Assembly (NCBI GenBank): GCA_947629515.1
Contig: CANRDY010000005.1
Span: forward strand, 1-64,000
DNA length: 64,000 bases
Direction: 5' to 3'
Source of the DNA: an uncultured Clostridia bacterium
GTDB taxonomy: Bacteria > Bacillota > Clostridia > Christensenellales > Borkfalkiaceae
Shown here: positions 1-10,322 of the stretch, in pieces
Position numbering within the stretch: the stretch's first letter is position 1
Layout: each line of letters opens with the position of its first letter
Position numbers and translations under genes: made by a program
The notes under the pieces: model-generated
Seen by the model: the letters and a program-made list of their open reading frames with translations, nothing else
Told to the model about the DNA's origin: nothing
The model's database searches: none

Positions 1-84
1 TAAACCTTTCGGAATTTCAAAAAGTCGGGCGCGCAATAGCTTATTTAAGGCAACCCTTAAAAAAAATTCAGGAGGATCACAAAA

Positions 85-555
85 ATGCCCAGAAGAGGCG
101 GAGTTCCCAAAAGGGACGTTTTACCCGATCCCGTGTATCATTCCAAGGTCGTAACCAAACTTATCAATCAGATAATGTACGACGGAAAGCGCGGAACGGC
201 ACAGAGCATCGTTTACGAGGCTTTTTCGATAATGAGCGATAAACTCCAGAAAGACGCAATGGAGATATTCGATCAGGCAATGGCAAACATAATGCCCACG
301 CTCGAAGTTAAGGCAAGGAGAGTGGGCGGCGCGAACTATCAGGTTCCCGTTGAAATAAGACCCGAAAGAAGGCAGACGCTCGCCATTCGCTGGCTGGTCA
401 CCAGCACAAGAAAGAGAAGCGAGCGCGATATGAGCGCAAAGCTCGCCGCGGAGCTTATGGACGCGTACAACAACGCGGGCGGCGCGGTAAAGAAAAAGGA
501 AGATACCCACAGAATGGCGGAAGCAAACAAGGCGTTCGCACATTTCAGGTTCTGA
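85..555 (+). CDS. rpsG: 30S ribosomal protein S7
   Basis: 156 aa [37 protein letters not shown]... classic S7; SD AGGAGG upstream; followed by fusA. Confidence 0.98.
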   Translation: MPRRGGVPKRDVLPDPVYHSKVVTKLINQIMYDGKRGTAQSIVYEAFSIMSDKLQKDAMEIFDQAMANIMPTLEVKARRVGGANYQVPVEIRPERRQTLAIRWLVTSTRKRSERDMSAKLAAELMDAYNNAGGAVKKKEDTHRMAEANKAFAHFRF

Positions 556-569
556 CAAGAGGTTGAGTT

Positions 570-2678
570 ATGGCAAGAGAATACGATTTGGTCCATACCA
601 GAAATATAGGCATAATGGCGCACATAGACGCGGGCAAGACCACGACTACCGAGCGCATACTGTACTATACGGGCATCAACCATAAGATAGGCGAAGTGCA
701 CGACGGCGCCGCCACCATGGACTGGATGGTTCAGGAACAGGAGAGAGGTATAACCATAACCTCCGCCGCGACTACCTGCCATTGGACGAGGAGCGGACTC
801 ACCAAAAAGGACGAGTGCAGAATCAACATCATCGACACCCCCGGACACGTCGACTTTACCGTAGAGGTCGAAAGATCGCTACGCGTTCTCGACGGGGCTA
901 TCGCCACGTTCTGCGCCAAGGGCGGCGTAGAACCCCAGTCCGAGACTGTATGGCGTCAGGCGGACAAGTACAAAGTCCCCCGCATAGCCTACGTCAATAA
1001 GATGGACATAAACGGCGCGGACTACAAAAGAGCTATTTCGATGATGCGCGAAAGGCTCAACGCCAACCCCATACCCATCGAACTGCCCATCGGCAAGGAA
1101 GCGACTTTCCAGGGCATAGTAGACGTTATAGAGATGAACGCCGAGATCTACGACTCGGACGACGGCAAGCAGTATCACAAGGCCGAAATACCCGAGGACA
1201 TGCGCAAAGAAGCCGAAGAGGCGCATATAGTCGTTATGGAAGCCGCCGCCGAGGGCGACGACGAGATAATGGAAAAATACCTCGACACCATGGAGCTTAC
1301 CCCCGACGAGATAAGAAAAGGTCTGCGCGCGGCTACCATAGCCATGAAGTGCACCCCCGTGCTCTGCGGTTCTTCTTACAAGAACAAGGGCGTACAGATG
1401 CTCCTCGACGCGGTCGTCGACTTCCTGCCCTCTCCCGTAGACGTTGCGCACGTCACGGGCGTCAACCCCGAAACGGGCGCGGAAGAGGAGAGAAAGACCT
1501 CCGACGAAGAGCCGTTCGCGGGTCTTGCGTTCAAAATAGCTACCGACCCGTTCGTGGGCAGGCTCGCGTATTTCAGAGCCTATTCGGGCGTTCTGAACTC
1601 GGGTTCGTACGTCTACAATTCCACCAAGGGCAAAAAGGAGAGGGTCGGCAGGCTCGTGCAGATGCACGCCAACACCCGTACCGAAATAGACAAGATATAT
1701 TCGGGCGATATCTGCGCCATAGTCGGGCTTAAAGACACGACTACGGGCGATACGCTCTGCGACGAAGCGCACCCCATAGTGCTTGAACAGATGACCTTCT
1801 CCGATCCCGTCATTCAGCTCTCCATAGAGCCTAAAACAAAGGCGGGTCAGGAAAAGATGACGCTTGCTCTCGTAAAGCTCGCCGAAGAAGACCCCACGTT
1901 CAAGACCTACACCGATCAGGAGACGGGTCAGACCATAATAGCCGGCATGGGCGAACTTCACCTCGACATTATAGTCGACAGGCTTTTGAGGGAATTCAAA
2001 GTCGAAGCCAACGTCGGCAAGCCGCAGGTCGCCTACCGCGAGACCATAAAGAGAGCCGTAGACTGCGAAGGACTCTACAAGAGGCAGTCGGGCGGTAAAG
2101 GTCAGTACGGTCACTGCAAACTTCATCTTCTTCCCGCAGAGCCGGGCGAGGGATATACCTTCGAGGACCTCACCGTCGGCGGTTCTATCCCCAAGGAGTT
2201 CATTCCCGCCATCGACAAGGGTATCCGCGGAGCGGCGAAGAACGGCTTTTTGGCGGGTTACGAAGTTGTGGACTTCAAAGTGCAGGTTTACGACGGAAGT
2301 TTCCACGAGGTCGACTCGTCCGAAATGGCGTTCCAGATCGCGGGCTCTATGGCGTTCAAAGACGGCATGGCAAAGGCAAACCCCGTTTTGCTTGAACCCA
2401 TAATGAAGGTCGAGATCATAACCCCCGACGATTACTTCGGCGACATAATGGGCAACGTAACGGCGCGCCGCGGCACGATAGTTTCCACCGACGACAGGGC
2501 GGGAGCTAAGGTAGTCGACGCGGAAGTGCCTCTTTCGGAGATGTTCGGCTATGCGACCGACCTTCGTTCGAGGACTCAGGGAAGAGGTCAATTCACCATG
2601 CAGTTCGACCACTATTCCGAAGTGCCCAAGTCCGTAGCCGAAAAAGTTATAGGCGAGCGCGCCAAAAAGCAGAACTAA
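570..2678 (+). CDS. fusA: Elongation factor G
   Basis: [36 protein letters not shown] motifs; 702 aa. Confidence 0.98.
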   Translation: MAREYDLVHTRNIGIMAHIDAGKTTTTERILYYTGINHKIGEVHDGAATMDWMVQEQERGITITSAATTCHWTRSGLTKKDECRINIIDTPGHVDFTVEVERSLRVLDGAIATFCAKGGVEPQSETVWRQADKYKVPRIAYVNKMDINGADYKRAISMMRERLNANPIPIELPIGKEATFQGIVDVIEMNAEIYDSDDGKQYHKAEIPEDMRKEAEEAHIVVMEAAAEGDDEIMEKYLDTMELTPDEIRKGLRAATIAMKCTPVLCGSSYKNKGVQMLLDAVVDFLPSPVDVAHVTGVNPETGAEEERKTSDEEPFAGLAFKIATDPFVGRLAYFRAYSGVLNSGSYVYNSTKGKKERVGRLVQMHANTRTEIDKIYSGDICAIVGLKDTTTGDTLCDEAHPIVLEQMTFSDPVIQLSIEPKTKAGQEKMTLALVKLAEEDPTFKTYTDQETGQTIIAGMGELHLDIIVDRLLREFKVEANVGKPQVAYRETIKRAVDCEGLYKRQSGGKGQYGHCKLHLLPAEPGEGYTFEDLTVGGSIPKEFIPAIDKGIRGAAKNGFLAGYEVVDFKVQVYDGSFHEVDSSEMAFQIAGSMAFKDGMAKANPVLLEPIMKVEIITPDDYFGDIMGNVTARRGTIVSTDDRAGAKVVDAEVPLSEMFGYATDLRSRTQGRGQFTMQFDHYSEVPKSVAEKVIGERAKKQN

Positions 2679-2723
2679 GAGTTGCAACGCGCTTAAAAAT
2701 TATTTATTTTCGCTTAAATTCGT

Positions 2724-2752
2724 TTGTCTTTTTTGAAAATATAAGATATAAT
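2724..2752 (+). promoter_or_regulatory. sigma-A-like promoter of tuf
   Basis: TTGTCT (2724-2729), 17-nt spacer, TATAAT (2747-2752). Confidence 0.7.
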
Positions 2753-2843
2753 GAATAGGACGCAAAAAGGCGAGCAGATAGCTGCGACGCCGCAAGGCGG
2801 AAGTTATCATTTTTATAAAATATAATTTAAGGAGAAAAAAGAA

Positions 2844-4064
<1,221 letters not shown>

Positions 4065-4100
4065 TCGCCAAGGTTAAAGAAGTATAGTAGAATAAAAAGC

Positions 4101-4133
4101 GGCGGGGCGCAGAAAACTGCGCCCCGCCTTTTT
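4101..4133 (+). terminator. Rho-independent terminator after tuf
   Basis: GGCGGGGCGCAG-AAAA-CTGCGCCCCGCC then TTTTT. Confidence 0.9.
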
Positions 4134-4240
4134 GTTGCCGTTAAACTTCGTACAGCTATTGCCCATTCCTCCCCTTCCATTTGGAGGGGGAGGGGAGGGT
4201 AGGGGTAGCATTTTGAAATAATATCGGATTACATTATGGC

Positions 4241-4481
4241 ACTGTCATTTCGAGCCGATTGAGAAGACGTGAAACGGCTTCGCGCGAGGGCGTAAGCCCG
4301 ACGCTCTGCCGAGGGTTCCCGCTTGCGGGAAACGGCAGATTGAGCGAGAGAATCCCAACGGGGTCTGCTCGGGGCACTTTGAAACGCGTTACCATTTCCA
4401 AATAATATCTACCATATAAAAAACTCCGCTATACTGCGGAATAGACCCGTTCGACGCGCTTCGCTTGCTCAGGGTGACAGT
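4241..4481 (+). repeat. Family A MITE-like element (ACTGTCATTTCGA ... TGACAGT)
   Basis: Ends ACTGTCA/TGACAGT; internal CTCCGCTATACTGCGGAATAGA hairpin; many copies in window. Confidence 0.75.
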
Positions 4482-4494
4482 TATTATTTAAAAT

Positions 4495-4522
4495 GCGGCG
4501 GTGCAGTTATCTGCCCCGCCGC
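4495..4522. terminator. GCGGCG-capped hairpin, probable terminator of nth (minus strand)
   Basis: GCGGCGGTGCAG-TTAT-CTGCCCCGCCGC next to the nth stop; AT-rich tract on the minus-downstream side. Confidence 0.65.
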
Positions 4523-4526
4523 CTCA

Positions 4527-5147
4527 TCACTTTCCCTCGAACTCGCACAATGTGCGCAGAGTGCAGTGGGCGCAGTCGGGGTTGCGGCTGTGGCAGACCT
4601 GCCGCCCGTGATAAATAAGGTAATGGTGCGCCTTCGACCAAAGTTCCTTGGGGATAGCCGCTTTCAGCCCCTCTTCAACCTTGTCGGGCGTGTTTCCGCG
4701 CGCCAGCCCCAAGCGGTTCGACACTCTGAAAACATGCGTGTCCACCGCGATCGCGTCGCCGCCGAACGCCACCGCATACACCACGTTCGCCGTCTTTTGC
4801 CCGACGCCCGCAAGCGTTTTGAGTTGGGCGTGCTCCGACGGCACTTCGCCCCCGAACTTCTCGACTATATCGCGCGAGGCGGACAGAATGTGCGCCGCTT
4901 TGTGTCTGTAAAACCCGCACGAAAAGATATATTTTTCAAGCTCTTCCTGCGTTAGTTCAAGCATAGTGTCAGGCGTATTGTGTTTTTTGAAGAGTTCGGC
5001 GGTCACCTTGTTCACGCGCTCGTCGGTGCATTGCGCCGACAAAATAACGGCGACGAGCAACTCGTATGGGCTGTTGAATCTGAGCGCGGGAGCGGCGTTC
5101 GGGTACAGCCGCGCCAGCTCTTCCAGAATTTTTTTCTTTCGTTCCAT
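4527..5147 (-). CDS. nth: Endonuclease III
   Basis: MERKKKILEELARLYPNAAPALRFNSPYELLVAVILSAQCTD..., HhH LAGVGQKTANVVYAVAFG, C-terminal CHSRNPDCAHCTLRTLC Fe-S motif; start trimmed to internal Met. Confidence 0.95.
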   Translation of the reverse strand: MERKKKILEELARLYPNAAPALRFNSPYELLVAVILSAQCTDERVNKVTAELFKKHNTPDTMLELTQEELEKYIFSCGFYRHKAAHILSASRDIVEKFGGEVPSEHAQLKTLAGVGQKTANVVYAVAFGGDAIAVDTHVFRVSNRLGLARGNTPDKVEEGLKAAIPKELWSKAHHYLIYHGRQVCHSRNPDCAHCTLRTLCEFEGK

Positions 5148-5232
5148 AAAAAAATTATAGCATATTTCCGCCGATAAATCAACATATATCGCAATTTTCG
5201 CATATTCTGTTATAAAGCGTTCAAGGAGAACT

Positions 5233-5589
5233 ATGCAGGATTTCAAAAGTTACAGGCGTCCCGACGACGGGCGCGATAAGGCGCAGAACGCCGCCCGCGC
5301 GGGCGGCTTCAACGGCAATTCGGGTAGCGCAAGCAGTGCGGTTGGCGGGGTCGGGGACGCCCGCCTGAACGATACCGTCGAGCTTGTAAAGCTGTTTTCG
5401 GCGGCGATGAACGGCAAGAGCGCGTCTGAAATTCTTTCGACCGTTATAGCCGAAGCCGAGCGCGGCAAGCGCGCGGGCACGCTCACCAACGCCGACCTCG
5501 ATAATTTTTACTCTTCGCTTTCGCCGTTTTTGGACGGCATCAAGCGCAAAAAACTGCGGCAGGTCATCAACCGCTTAAAGGAAATTTAA
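5233..5589 (+). CDS. Hypothetical protein, 118 aa
   Basis: Open frame with SD (aaggag) upstream; no family recognised. Confidence 0.5.
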   Translation: MQDFKSYRRPDDGRDKAQNAARAGGFNGNSGSASSAVGGVGDARLNDTVELVKLFSAAMNGKSASEILSTVIAEAERGKRAGTLTNADLDNFYSSLSPFLDGIKRKKLRQVINRLKEI

Positions 5590-5656
5590 CCTTATAAAAC
5601 GACCCGCCGCAACTCAAAATTGCAATATATATTGATATTTTTGAATTTTTAAGCCT

Positions 5657-6115
5657 ATGGACGACCTCGGAAACCTTATCGCGCTTTTGGAGTGCGACGA
5701 TCCTTTGACCGAGATTTTTAACTGCATCTTGCGCGACGTGCGCCGCTCCCCGCAGGCAAACTCGCCCGCGGCGTACCTCTTGTGCGCGCTCTTAAACGAG
5801 CTTTCGCACGGGCTTAACGGCGGCGCGCAACCGCCCCAACCCCGCCCGCCGCACGGCGAACGCCCGTTGCACTGCGAACGGAGTTGTCAACCATGTCAGC
5901 CCTGCGAACCGTGCGGACCGTGCACGGCTTGTGAGGAGCGTTCCGCACAGCCCTCGGTTCAGCCAACAGAAAAACCCTGCGCACAGTCCGCAGTTCAATC
6001 AATTGAACAGCCCGTTCAGCCCGACATATTGTCGCCGTTGGGCGATTTGCCCCCGCGGGAGATAGAGGTTGCGCTCAAACGCTTGATATGCGCCGACCGA
6101 CGTGCTATAATGTGA
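5657..6115 (+). CDS. Hypothetical protein with Cys/Pro/Gln-rich centre
   Basis: 152 aa; CERSCQPCQPCEPCGPCTACEE segment. Confidence 0.4.
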   Translation: MDDLGNLIALLECDDPLTEIFNCILRDVRRSPQANSPAAYLLCALLNELSHGLNGGAQPPQPRPPHGERPLHCERSCQPCQPCEPCGPCTACEERSAQPSVQPTEKPCAQSAVQSIEQPVQPDILSPLGDLPPREIEVALKRLICADRRAIM

Positions 6116-6117
6116 GT

Positions 6118-7032
6118 ATGAAAACGGGAATTTCAACCGCCTCGTTCTTTTTGAGGCAGGAGTGCGAAGAGGCGATAGCCGCCATCGGCGGGCTGGGCGC
6201 GCAGTGCGCCGAGGTGTTCCTCGGCTCGTTTTACGAATATCGCCCCGAGTTCGCGCGCAAGGTCGTGCAGACTTTCGCCGAACGCACGGGGGGCGATCGC
6301 TCCACCGTGGGCGAGGGCTTTTCGGAAAACGCCGCAGACGGCGGGGAAAGAAGGGCGGGCGAACTGCATATTTTGCAGCCGTCGGAGCGACCTTTCGGGG
6401 ACATGGAAGTGACGTCGGTGCACGCGCTTTCGTCCAATTTCGAACCGCAGCTCTTTTCATCGTCGCGCAGGGTGCGCGGGGACGCCTTTTATTGGCTCGA
6501 CCAGATAATGCGTTCGGCGAACATATTAGAGGCGAAAAAGTATACCTTTCACGGGCTTTTCGGGCATGCGGCGCACGGCGCAGGTCGTAAAGATTTGGGT
6601 TCAACCGCGGAATATCTGAACGGCGCGATTGAGTTTTGCGCGCGCTACGGCGTGGAGCTGTGCCTCGAAAACGTGTGCTGGTGCCTCTATAACCGCCCGG
6701 GCGTGTTTGCGGAATTAAAGGAGAGGTGTCCCTCGCTGAGGGGCGTGCTCGATCTGAAGCAGGCGCGCCGTTCGGGCTATCCCGCGCAGATGTACATCGA
6801 GGATATGCGCGGCTGTATTTCGCACGTGCATCTTTCGGACGTCACCGCGGAGGGCAGACTGTGTCTGCCGGGCAAGGGTGTGACCGACTTTTCGGAGCTT
6901 TTCAAAAGGCTGGCGGGCGCGGGCTTCGACGGCGAGCTTATTATCGAGACGTACAGCGACGACTATTCCGACTTGTCCGAGCTGAAAACCTCGCTCGAAT
7001 ACATATCCGAACTCGCCTGTAAGCAGGGCTGA
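6118..7032 (+). CDS. Sugar phosphate isomerase/epimerase (AP endonuclease family 2 TIM barrel-like)
   Basis: MKTGISTASFF..., CLENVCW, GVLDLKQARRSGYP, HVHLSD, GELIIETYSDDY pattern. Confidence 0.75.
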   Translation: MKTGISTASFFLRQECEEAIAAIGGLGAQCAEVFLGSFYEYRPEFARKVVQTFAERTGGDRSTVGEGFSENAADGGERRAGELHILQPSERPFGDMEVTSVHALSSNFEPQLFSSSRRVRGDAFYWLDQIMRSANILEAKKYTFHGLFGHAAHGAGRKDLGSTAEYLNGAIEFCARYGVELCLENVCWCLYNRPGVFAELKERCPSLRGVLDLKQARRSGYPAQMYIEDMRGCISHVHLSDVTAEGRLCLPGKGVTDFSELFKRLAGAGFDGELIIETYSDDYSDLSELKTSLEYISELACKQG

Positions 7033-7101
7033 GTTTTGCGGCGGGGGCGAACACGTTTGCGTGTATAATAGGGTAGAACCGATATGGGGGGAATAATGAT
7101 G

Positions 7102-7139
7102 GCGGCGGGGCGCGCGATTAAAATCGCACGCCCCGCCGC
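7102..7139. terminator. GCGGCG-capped hairpin terminator
   Basis: GCGGCGGGGCG...CGCCCCGCCGC inverted repeat in intergenic DNA. Confidence 0.7.
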
Positions 7140-7266
7140 AAGCGTTCCCCACAAAAAAACCGCCGTTGCCGCTCACCGAAAAAGTACAGGGTCGTATTGA
7201 TTTTTTACGGCGGTTATCGTATAATGTTTATAATTAAAAAGAGCGGTAAATTTTAAGGAGTTCAAT

Positions 7267-7707
7267 ATGCAGATACGCAATATGCAGCCCGATGACTACG
7301 AAAGCGTTTACGCGCTGTGGCTGAGTTGCCCCGGTATGGGGTTGAATGATTTGGATGATTCGCGGGAAGGTGTGGAAAGGTATCTCGCGCGGAACCCGAA
7401 AACCTGTTTTGTTGCAGAGGAAGAGGGTTCGATAATAGGCGCGATATTAACGGGACATGACGGTCGCCGCGGGCATATCGGTCACACGGCTGTGTCGCCG
7501 AGCTTTCAAAGGCAAGGTATCGGCAAAAATATGGTCGAAACAGCCCTTAAAGCCTTAAAAGCGCAGGGTATAAACAAAGTTAATCTGGTCGTCTTTGCCC
7601 GCAACAAAATCGGCAACGCTTTTTGGGAAAAGATGGGGTTTACCCAACGCCCCGATCTGGTGTATCGAAATAAAAATCTTGTGGATATGATACGTATAGA
7701 CACATAG
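7267..7707 (+). CDS. GNAT family N-acetyltransferase (YpeA-like)
   Basis: MQIRNMQPDDYESVYALWLSCPGMGLN..., HTAVSPSFQRQGIGKNMVETALKALKAQGINKVNL acetyl-CoA motif. Confidence 0.9.
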   Translation: MQIRNMQPDDYESVYALWLSCPGMGLNDLDDSREGVERYLARNPKTCFVAEEEGSIIGAILTGHDGRRGHIGHTAVSPSFQRQGIGKNMVETALKALKAQGINKVNLVVFARNKIGNAFWEKMGFTQRPDLVYRNKNLVDMIRIDT

Positions 7708-7803
7708 TCTATCGTGTCTTTTAAATAATTTATAAGTATAAGAACCGCAGTTATTTTGCGCGCGGGCGTTGTTTCAACGCCCGCGCGCTTTGCTCCCGCT
7801 CCC

Positions 7804-7945
7804 GTTAAACTTCGTATATACGTCGCAATACTGTGTTGAACATCGCTCCGCCTTGGTCACGTACTTCATTGTACGCTCCCTGCGGTCGTCGCTCGTTCGC
7901 CTTGTCTTGCTCGCATCTCCGAAGTTTCTCACTTCGTACAGGCAA
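7804..7945 (+). repeat. Family C dispersed intergenic repeat
   Basis: GTTAAACTTCGTATA...GTACTTCATTGTACGCTCCCTGCGGTCGTCGCTCGTTCGCCTTGTCTTGCTCGCATCT; copies at 30961, 35891, 56150. Confidence 0.7.
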
Positions 7946-8063
7946 CCCCCACCTTCAATTCCTCCCCCTTACCAAGGGGGAGGGAATAGGGAAAAAATAT
8001 TCGCTCCCCTTCGTCTGCCGCGAGGGGGAGCTGTCTGCGACAGCAGACTGAGGGGGTGTATTA
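7945..8063 (+). repeat. Family D-long dispersed repeat (CCTCCCCCTT...GACTGAGGGGGTGTA)
   Basis: Near-identical segments at 27675-27826, 36065-36300, 42196-42320. Confidence 0.7.
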
Positions 8064-8169
8064 TAAATATTATCGGCGCACATTAAGGTATTATTCGCGC
8101 GCCCGCTTCCGCAAGCGTTCACAACACCTCAAATATAGTTCAAAATCACGGCAATTTGTTTTCAAACGG

Positions 8170-8198
8170 TTGCCGAATTGTTTTAGTTATGCTAAAAT
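8170..8198 (+). promoter_or_regulatory. Putative promoter of NCS2 permease
   Basis: TTGCCG, 17-nt spacer, TAAAAT. Confidence 0.55.
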
Positions 8199-8212
8199 GT
8201 GAATGAAAAGCG

Positions 8213-8247
8213 AAAGCCCCTAGGGGCTTTGTCGTTTTACAAACGAC
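8213..8247 (+). promoter_or_regulatory. Palindrome plus adjacent hairpin in 5' leader of NCS2 permease
   Basis: AAAGCCCCTAGGGGCTTT immediately followed by GTCGTTT-TAC-AAACGAC. Confidence 0.6.
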
Positions 8248-8287
8248 AAAAAACACTTTAAGAAAAAAATTATCGGAGGTACTTCAG

Positions 8288-9808
8288 ATGAGCGACGAAA
8301 CAAAAGCTCCCCAAGAGCCGCGACCCGACGAGGGCGGCTCGGCGGCGGGTGAACGGCAAAGCCCGTACAAGGGGTTTTTCGGAAAGGTCGATAACTTCTT
8401 CACAATAACCAAGAGCGGCTCAGACTACAAAAAGGAAGTTATCGCAGGTCTCACCACCTTTATGGCGATGGTCTACATTCTCATGGTCAACGCGGGAATG
8501 TTCTCCGAAACGTGGGTCGGGCTTTCCTACGGCGCGGCGTATATCGCAACGGCAATAGGCGCGGTCGCGGGCACTCTGCTTATGGCGTTCCTTGCAAAAA
8601 TGCCGCTTGCGCAGGCGTCGGGAATGGGGGTCAACGCGTTTATCGTTTACACCCTGTTGTTGAACGGTTCGGGTTTAACATTCGCAAACTGCATGGTGTT
8701 CACCCTTTTGGACGGCGTCATATTCGTCATTTTAACGGTGACGGGGCTTCGCCAAAAGATATTCGGCGCAATTCCCGCGGCGGTCCGCAACGCGATCCCC
8801 GTCGGCATAGGTCTGTTCATCGCCTTTATCGGCTTGCAGAACGCGGGGCTTATAGTTAAAGACGATTCCACTTTGGTTGCGTTTAGGTCGTTTAACGTGC
8901 TTGCGAACGACTTTTCGTACAGCGGCATAATAGCTCCCGTCGTTGCAATGCTCGGAGTTCTGGCTATCGCCGTTATGTCCAAAAAGAACGTAAAAGGCTC
9001 TATTTTATGGGGAATACTCGGTTCGACCGTCCTCTATTACGTAATGGCGGGCATAGGCGTTGCGGCGGGCAACGAGGGCTGCAGGGCGATATTCGGCGGA
9101 ATAAGTTTCTCCGATCCCTTCACGGCGTTCGGCGATTGGGGAACGCAGGCGGTCGGCAAGGTGTTCACGGAAGGCTTTGATTTTTCCGCGTATTTGAATA
9201 CCCCCGGCAACAATGCGGGAACGCTTATACTCTTGCTGTTCACGACCGCCCTTTCGTTCTGCATAATAGATATGTTCAATACGATAGGCACGCTCTACGG
9301 CGCGTGCGCCAAGGGCGACCTTCTCGACAAGGACGGCGTTCCCCTCAATATGAACAAAATGATGCTCTGCGACGCGATCGCGACCTGCACGGGTGCTATC
9401 GCGGGTACTTCGACCGTTACCACATTCGTGGAATCTTCCTCGGGCGTGGCGGCGGGGGGAAGAACGGGATTTGCCTCGGTCGTCACGGGACTTATGTTCC
9501 TTTTGGCGATGTTTTTAAGTCCCGTCGCCCAGCTAATTCCCTCGGGCGCAACGGCTGCCGCGCTCATGTGGGTGGGCGTTCTGATGATGACTTCGGTCAC
9601 GGATATAGACTGGACCGACCCCGCCGAAGCGTTCGTAGGGTTTGTGACCATTATCATAATGGTTTTGGGCTATTCCATTCCCGACGGCATCGGCATCGGT
9701 ATTCTGGCGTATGTCATCGTCAAGCTGTTCACGGGCAAGGTCAAGGAGGTATCCATAGCCACATGGGTCATCGGCGCGTTCTTCCTCGCCTACTTCATTT
9801 TGACATAA
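8288..9808 (+). CDS. NCS2 family permease (AzgA/PbuG-like purine transporter)
   Basis: VDNFFTITKSGSDYKKEVIAGLTTFMAMVYILMVN; GMGVNAFIVYT; DMFNTIGTLYGACAKG; TSTVTTFVESSSGVAAGGRTG. Confidence 0.93.
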   Translation: MSDETKAPQEPRPDEGGSAAGERQSPYKGFFGKVDNFFTITKSGSDYKKEVIAGLTTFMAMVYILMVNAGMFSETWVGLSYGAAYIATAIGAVAGTLLMAFLAKMPLAQASGMGVNAFIVYTLLLNGSGLTFANCMVFTLLDGVIFVILTVTGLRQKIFGAIPAAVRNAIPVGIGLFIAFIGLQNAGLIVKDDSTLVAFRSFNVLANDFSYSGIIAPVVAMLGVLAIAVMSKKNVKGSILWGILGSTVLYYVMAGIGVAAGNEGCRAIFGGISFSDPFTAFGDWGTQAVGKVFTEGFDFSAYLNTPGNNAGTLILLLFTTALSFCIIDMFNTIGTLYGACAKGDLLDKDGVPLNMNKMMLCDAIATCTGAIAGTSTVTTFVESSSGVAAGGRTGFASVVTGLMFLLAMFLSPVAQLIPSGATAAALMWVGVLMMTSVTDIDWTDPAEAFVGFVTIIIMVLGYSIPDGIGIGILAYVIVKLFTGKVKEVSIATWVIGAFFLAYFILT

Positions 9809-9832
9809 AATTTTACCTGCCGCAAACGTTCC

Positions 9833-10115
9833 GCAAGCGTTCCGCTTGACCAAGATTCTTAACGGCGTTGAGACAGACGAGCGTTTAGGCTATTCAACGC
9901 GAGCAAGCGTTCCGCTTGACCAAGATTCTTAACGGCGGGGAAGTGGGAAGAGCGTACAGGCTGTTCAACGCGAGCAAGCGTTCCGCTTGACCAAGATTCT
10001 TAACGGCGGGGAAGTGGGAAGAGCGTACAGGCTGTTCAACGCGAGCAAGCGTTCCGCTTGACCAAGATTCTTAACGGCGGTGAAACAGGACGGCATATAA
10101 GCTGTTCAATGCGAG
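9833..10115 (+). repeat. Tandem array of four ~71-bp units (family B)
   Basis: GCAAGCGTTCCGCTTGACCAAGATTCTTAACGGCG...GTTCAAC; unit starts 9833, 9903, 9974, 10045. Confidence 0.9.
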
Positions 10116-10116
10116 A

Positions 10117-10152
10117 CGGCGGGGCGGGCTGAGATAACAGCCCGCCCCGCCG
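10117..10152. terminator. CGGCG-capped hairpin
   Basis: CGGCGGGGCGGGCTG-AGATAA-CAGCCCGCCCCGCCG. Confidence 0.7.
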
Positions 10153-10322
10153 CTTTACTTTTTTGCGCAAATACGCTATAATCAATATGGTTATATATGA
10201 TCGATTCGGTCACGAACTGATCAAAATTCAACCCCCAACGCGCGGCAAACAAAAAACAACCTGAACGGCTGTAAACAAAAAAACCGACGCAAACGCGACG
10301 GAAATTCAAAAAGAGGTGGAAT

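Noticed and set aside
879-2687. 602-aa antisense ORF over fusA (and other long antisense ORFs such as 52396-54303)
   Set aside because: Mirror-image open frames from biased codon usage opposite highly conserved genes; no family motifs, no SD
8100-8287. Purine riboswitch upstream of the NCS2 permease
   Set aside because: Conserved purine aptamer loops were not found
9833-10115. CRISPR-like array
   Set aside because: Units are contiguous ~71-bp repeats without unique spacers, and no cas genes nearby
9833-10115. Integron attC array
   Set aside because: GTTCAAC fits one core-site consensus but no proper paired RYYYAAC/GTTRRRY sites, no cassettes and no integrase were found
10160-10322. Purine riboswitch upstream of ade (TATAATCAATATGG)
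   Set aside because: Only a short fragment resembles the aptamer; the rest of the core is absent
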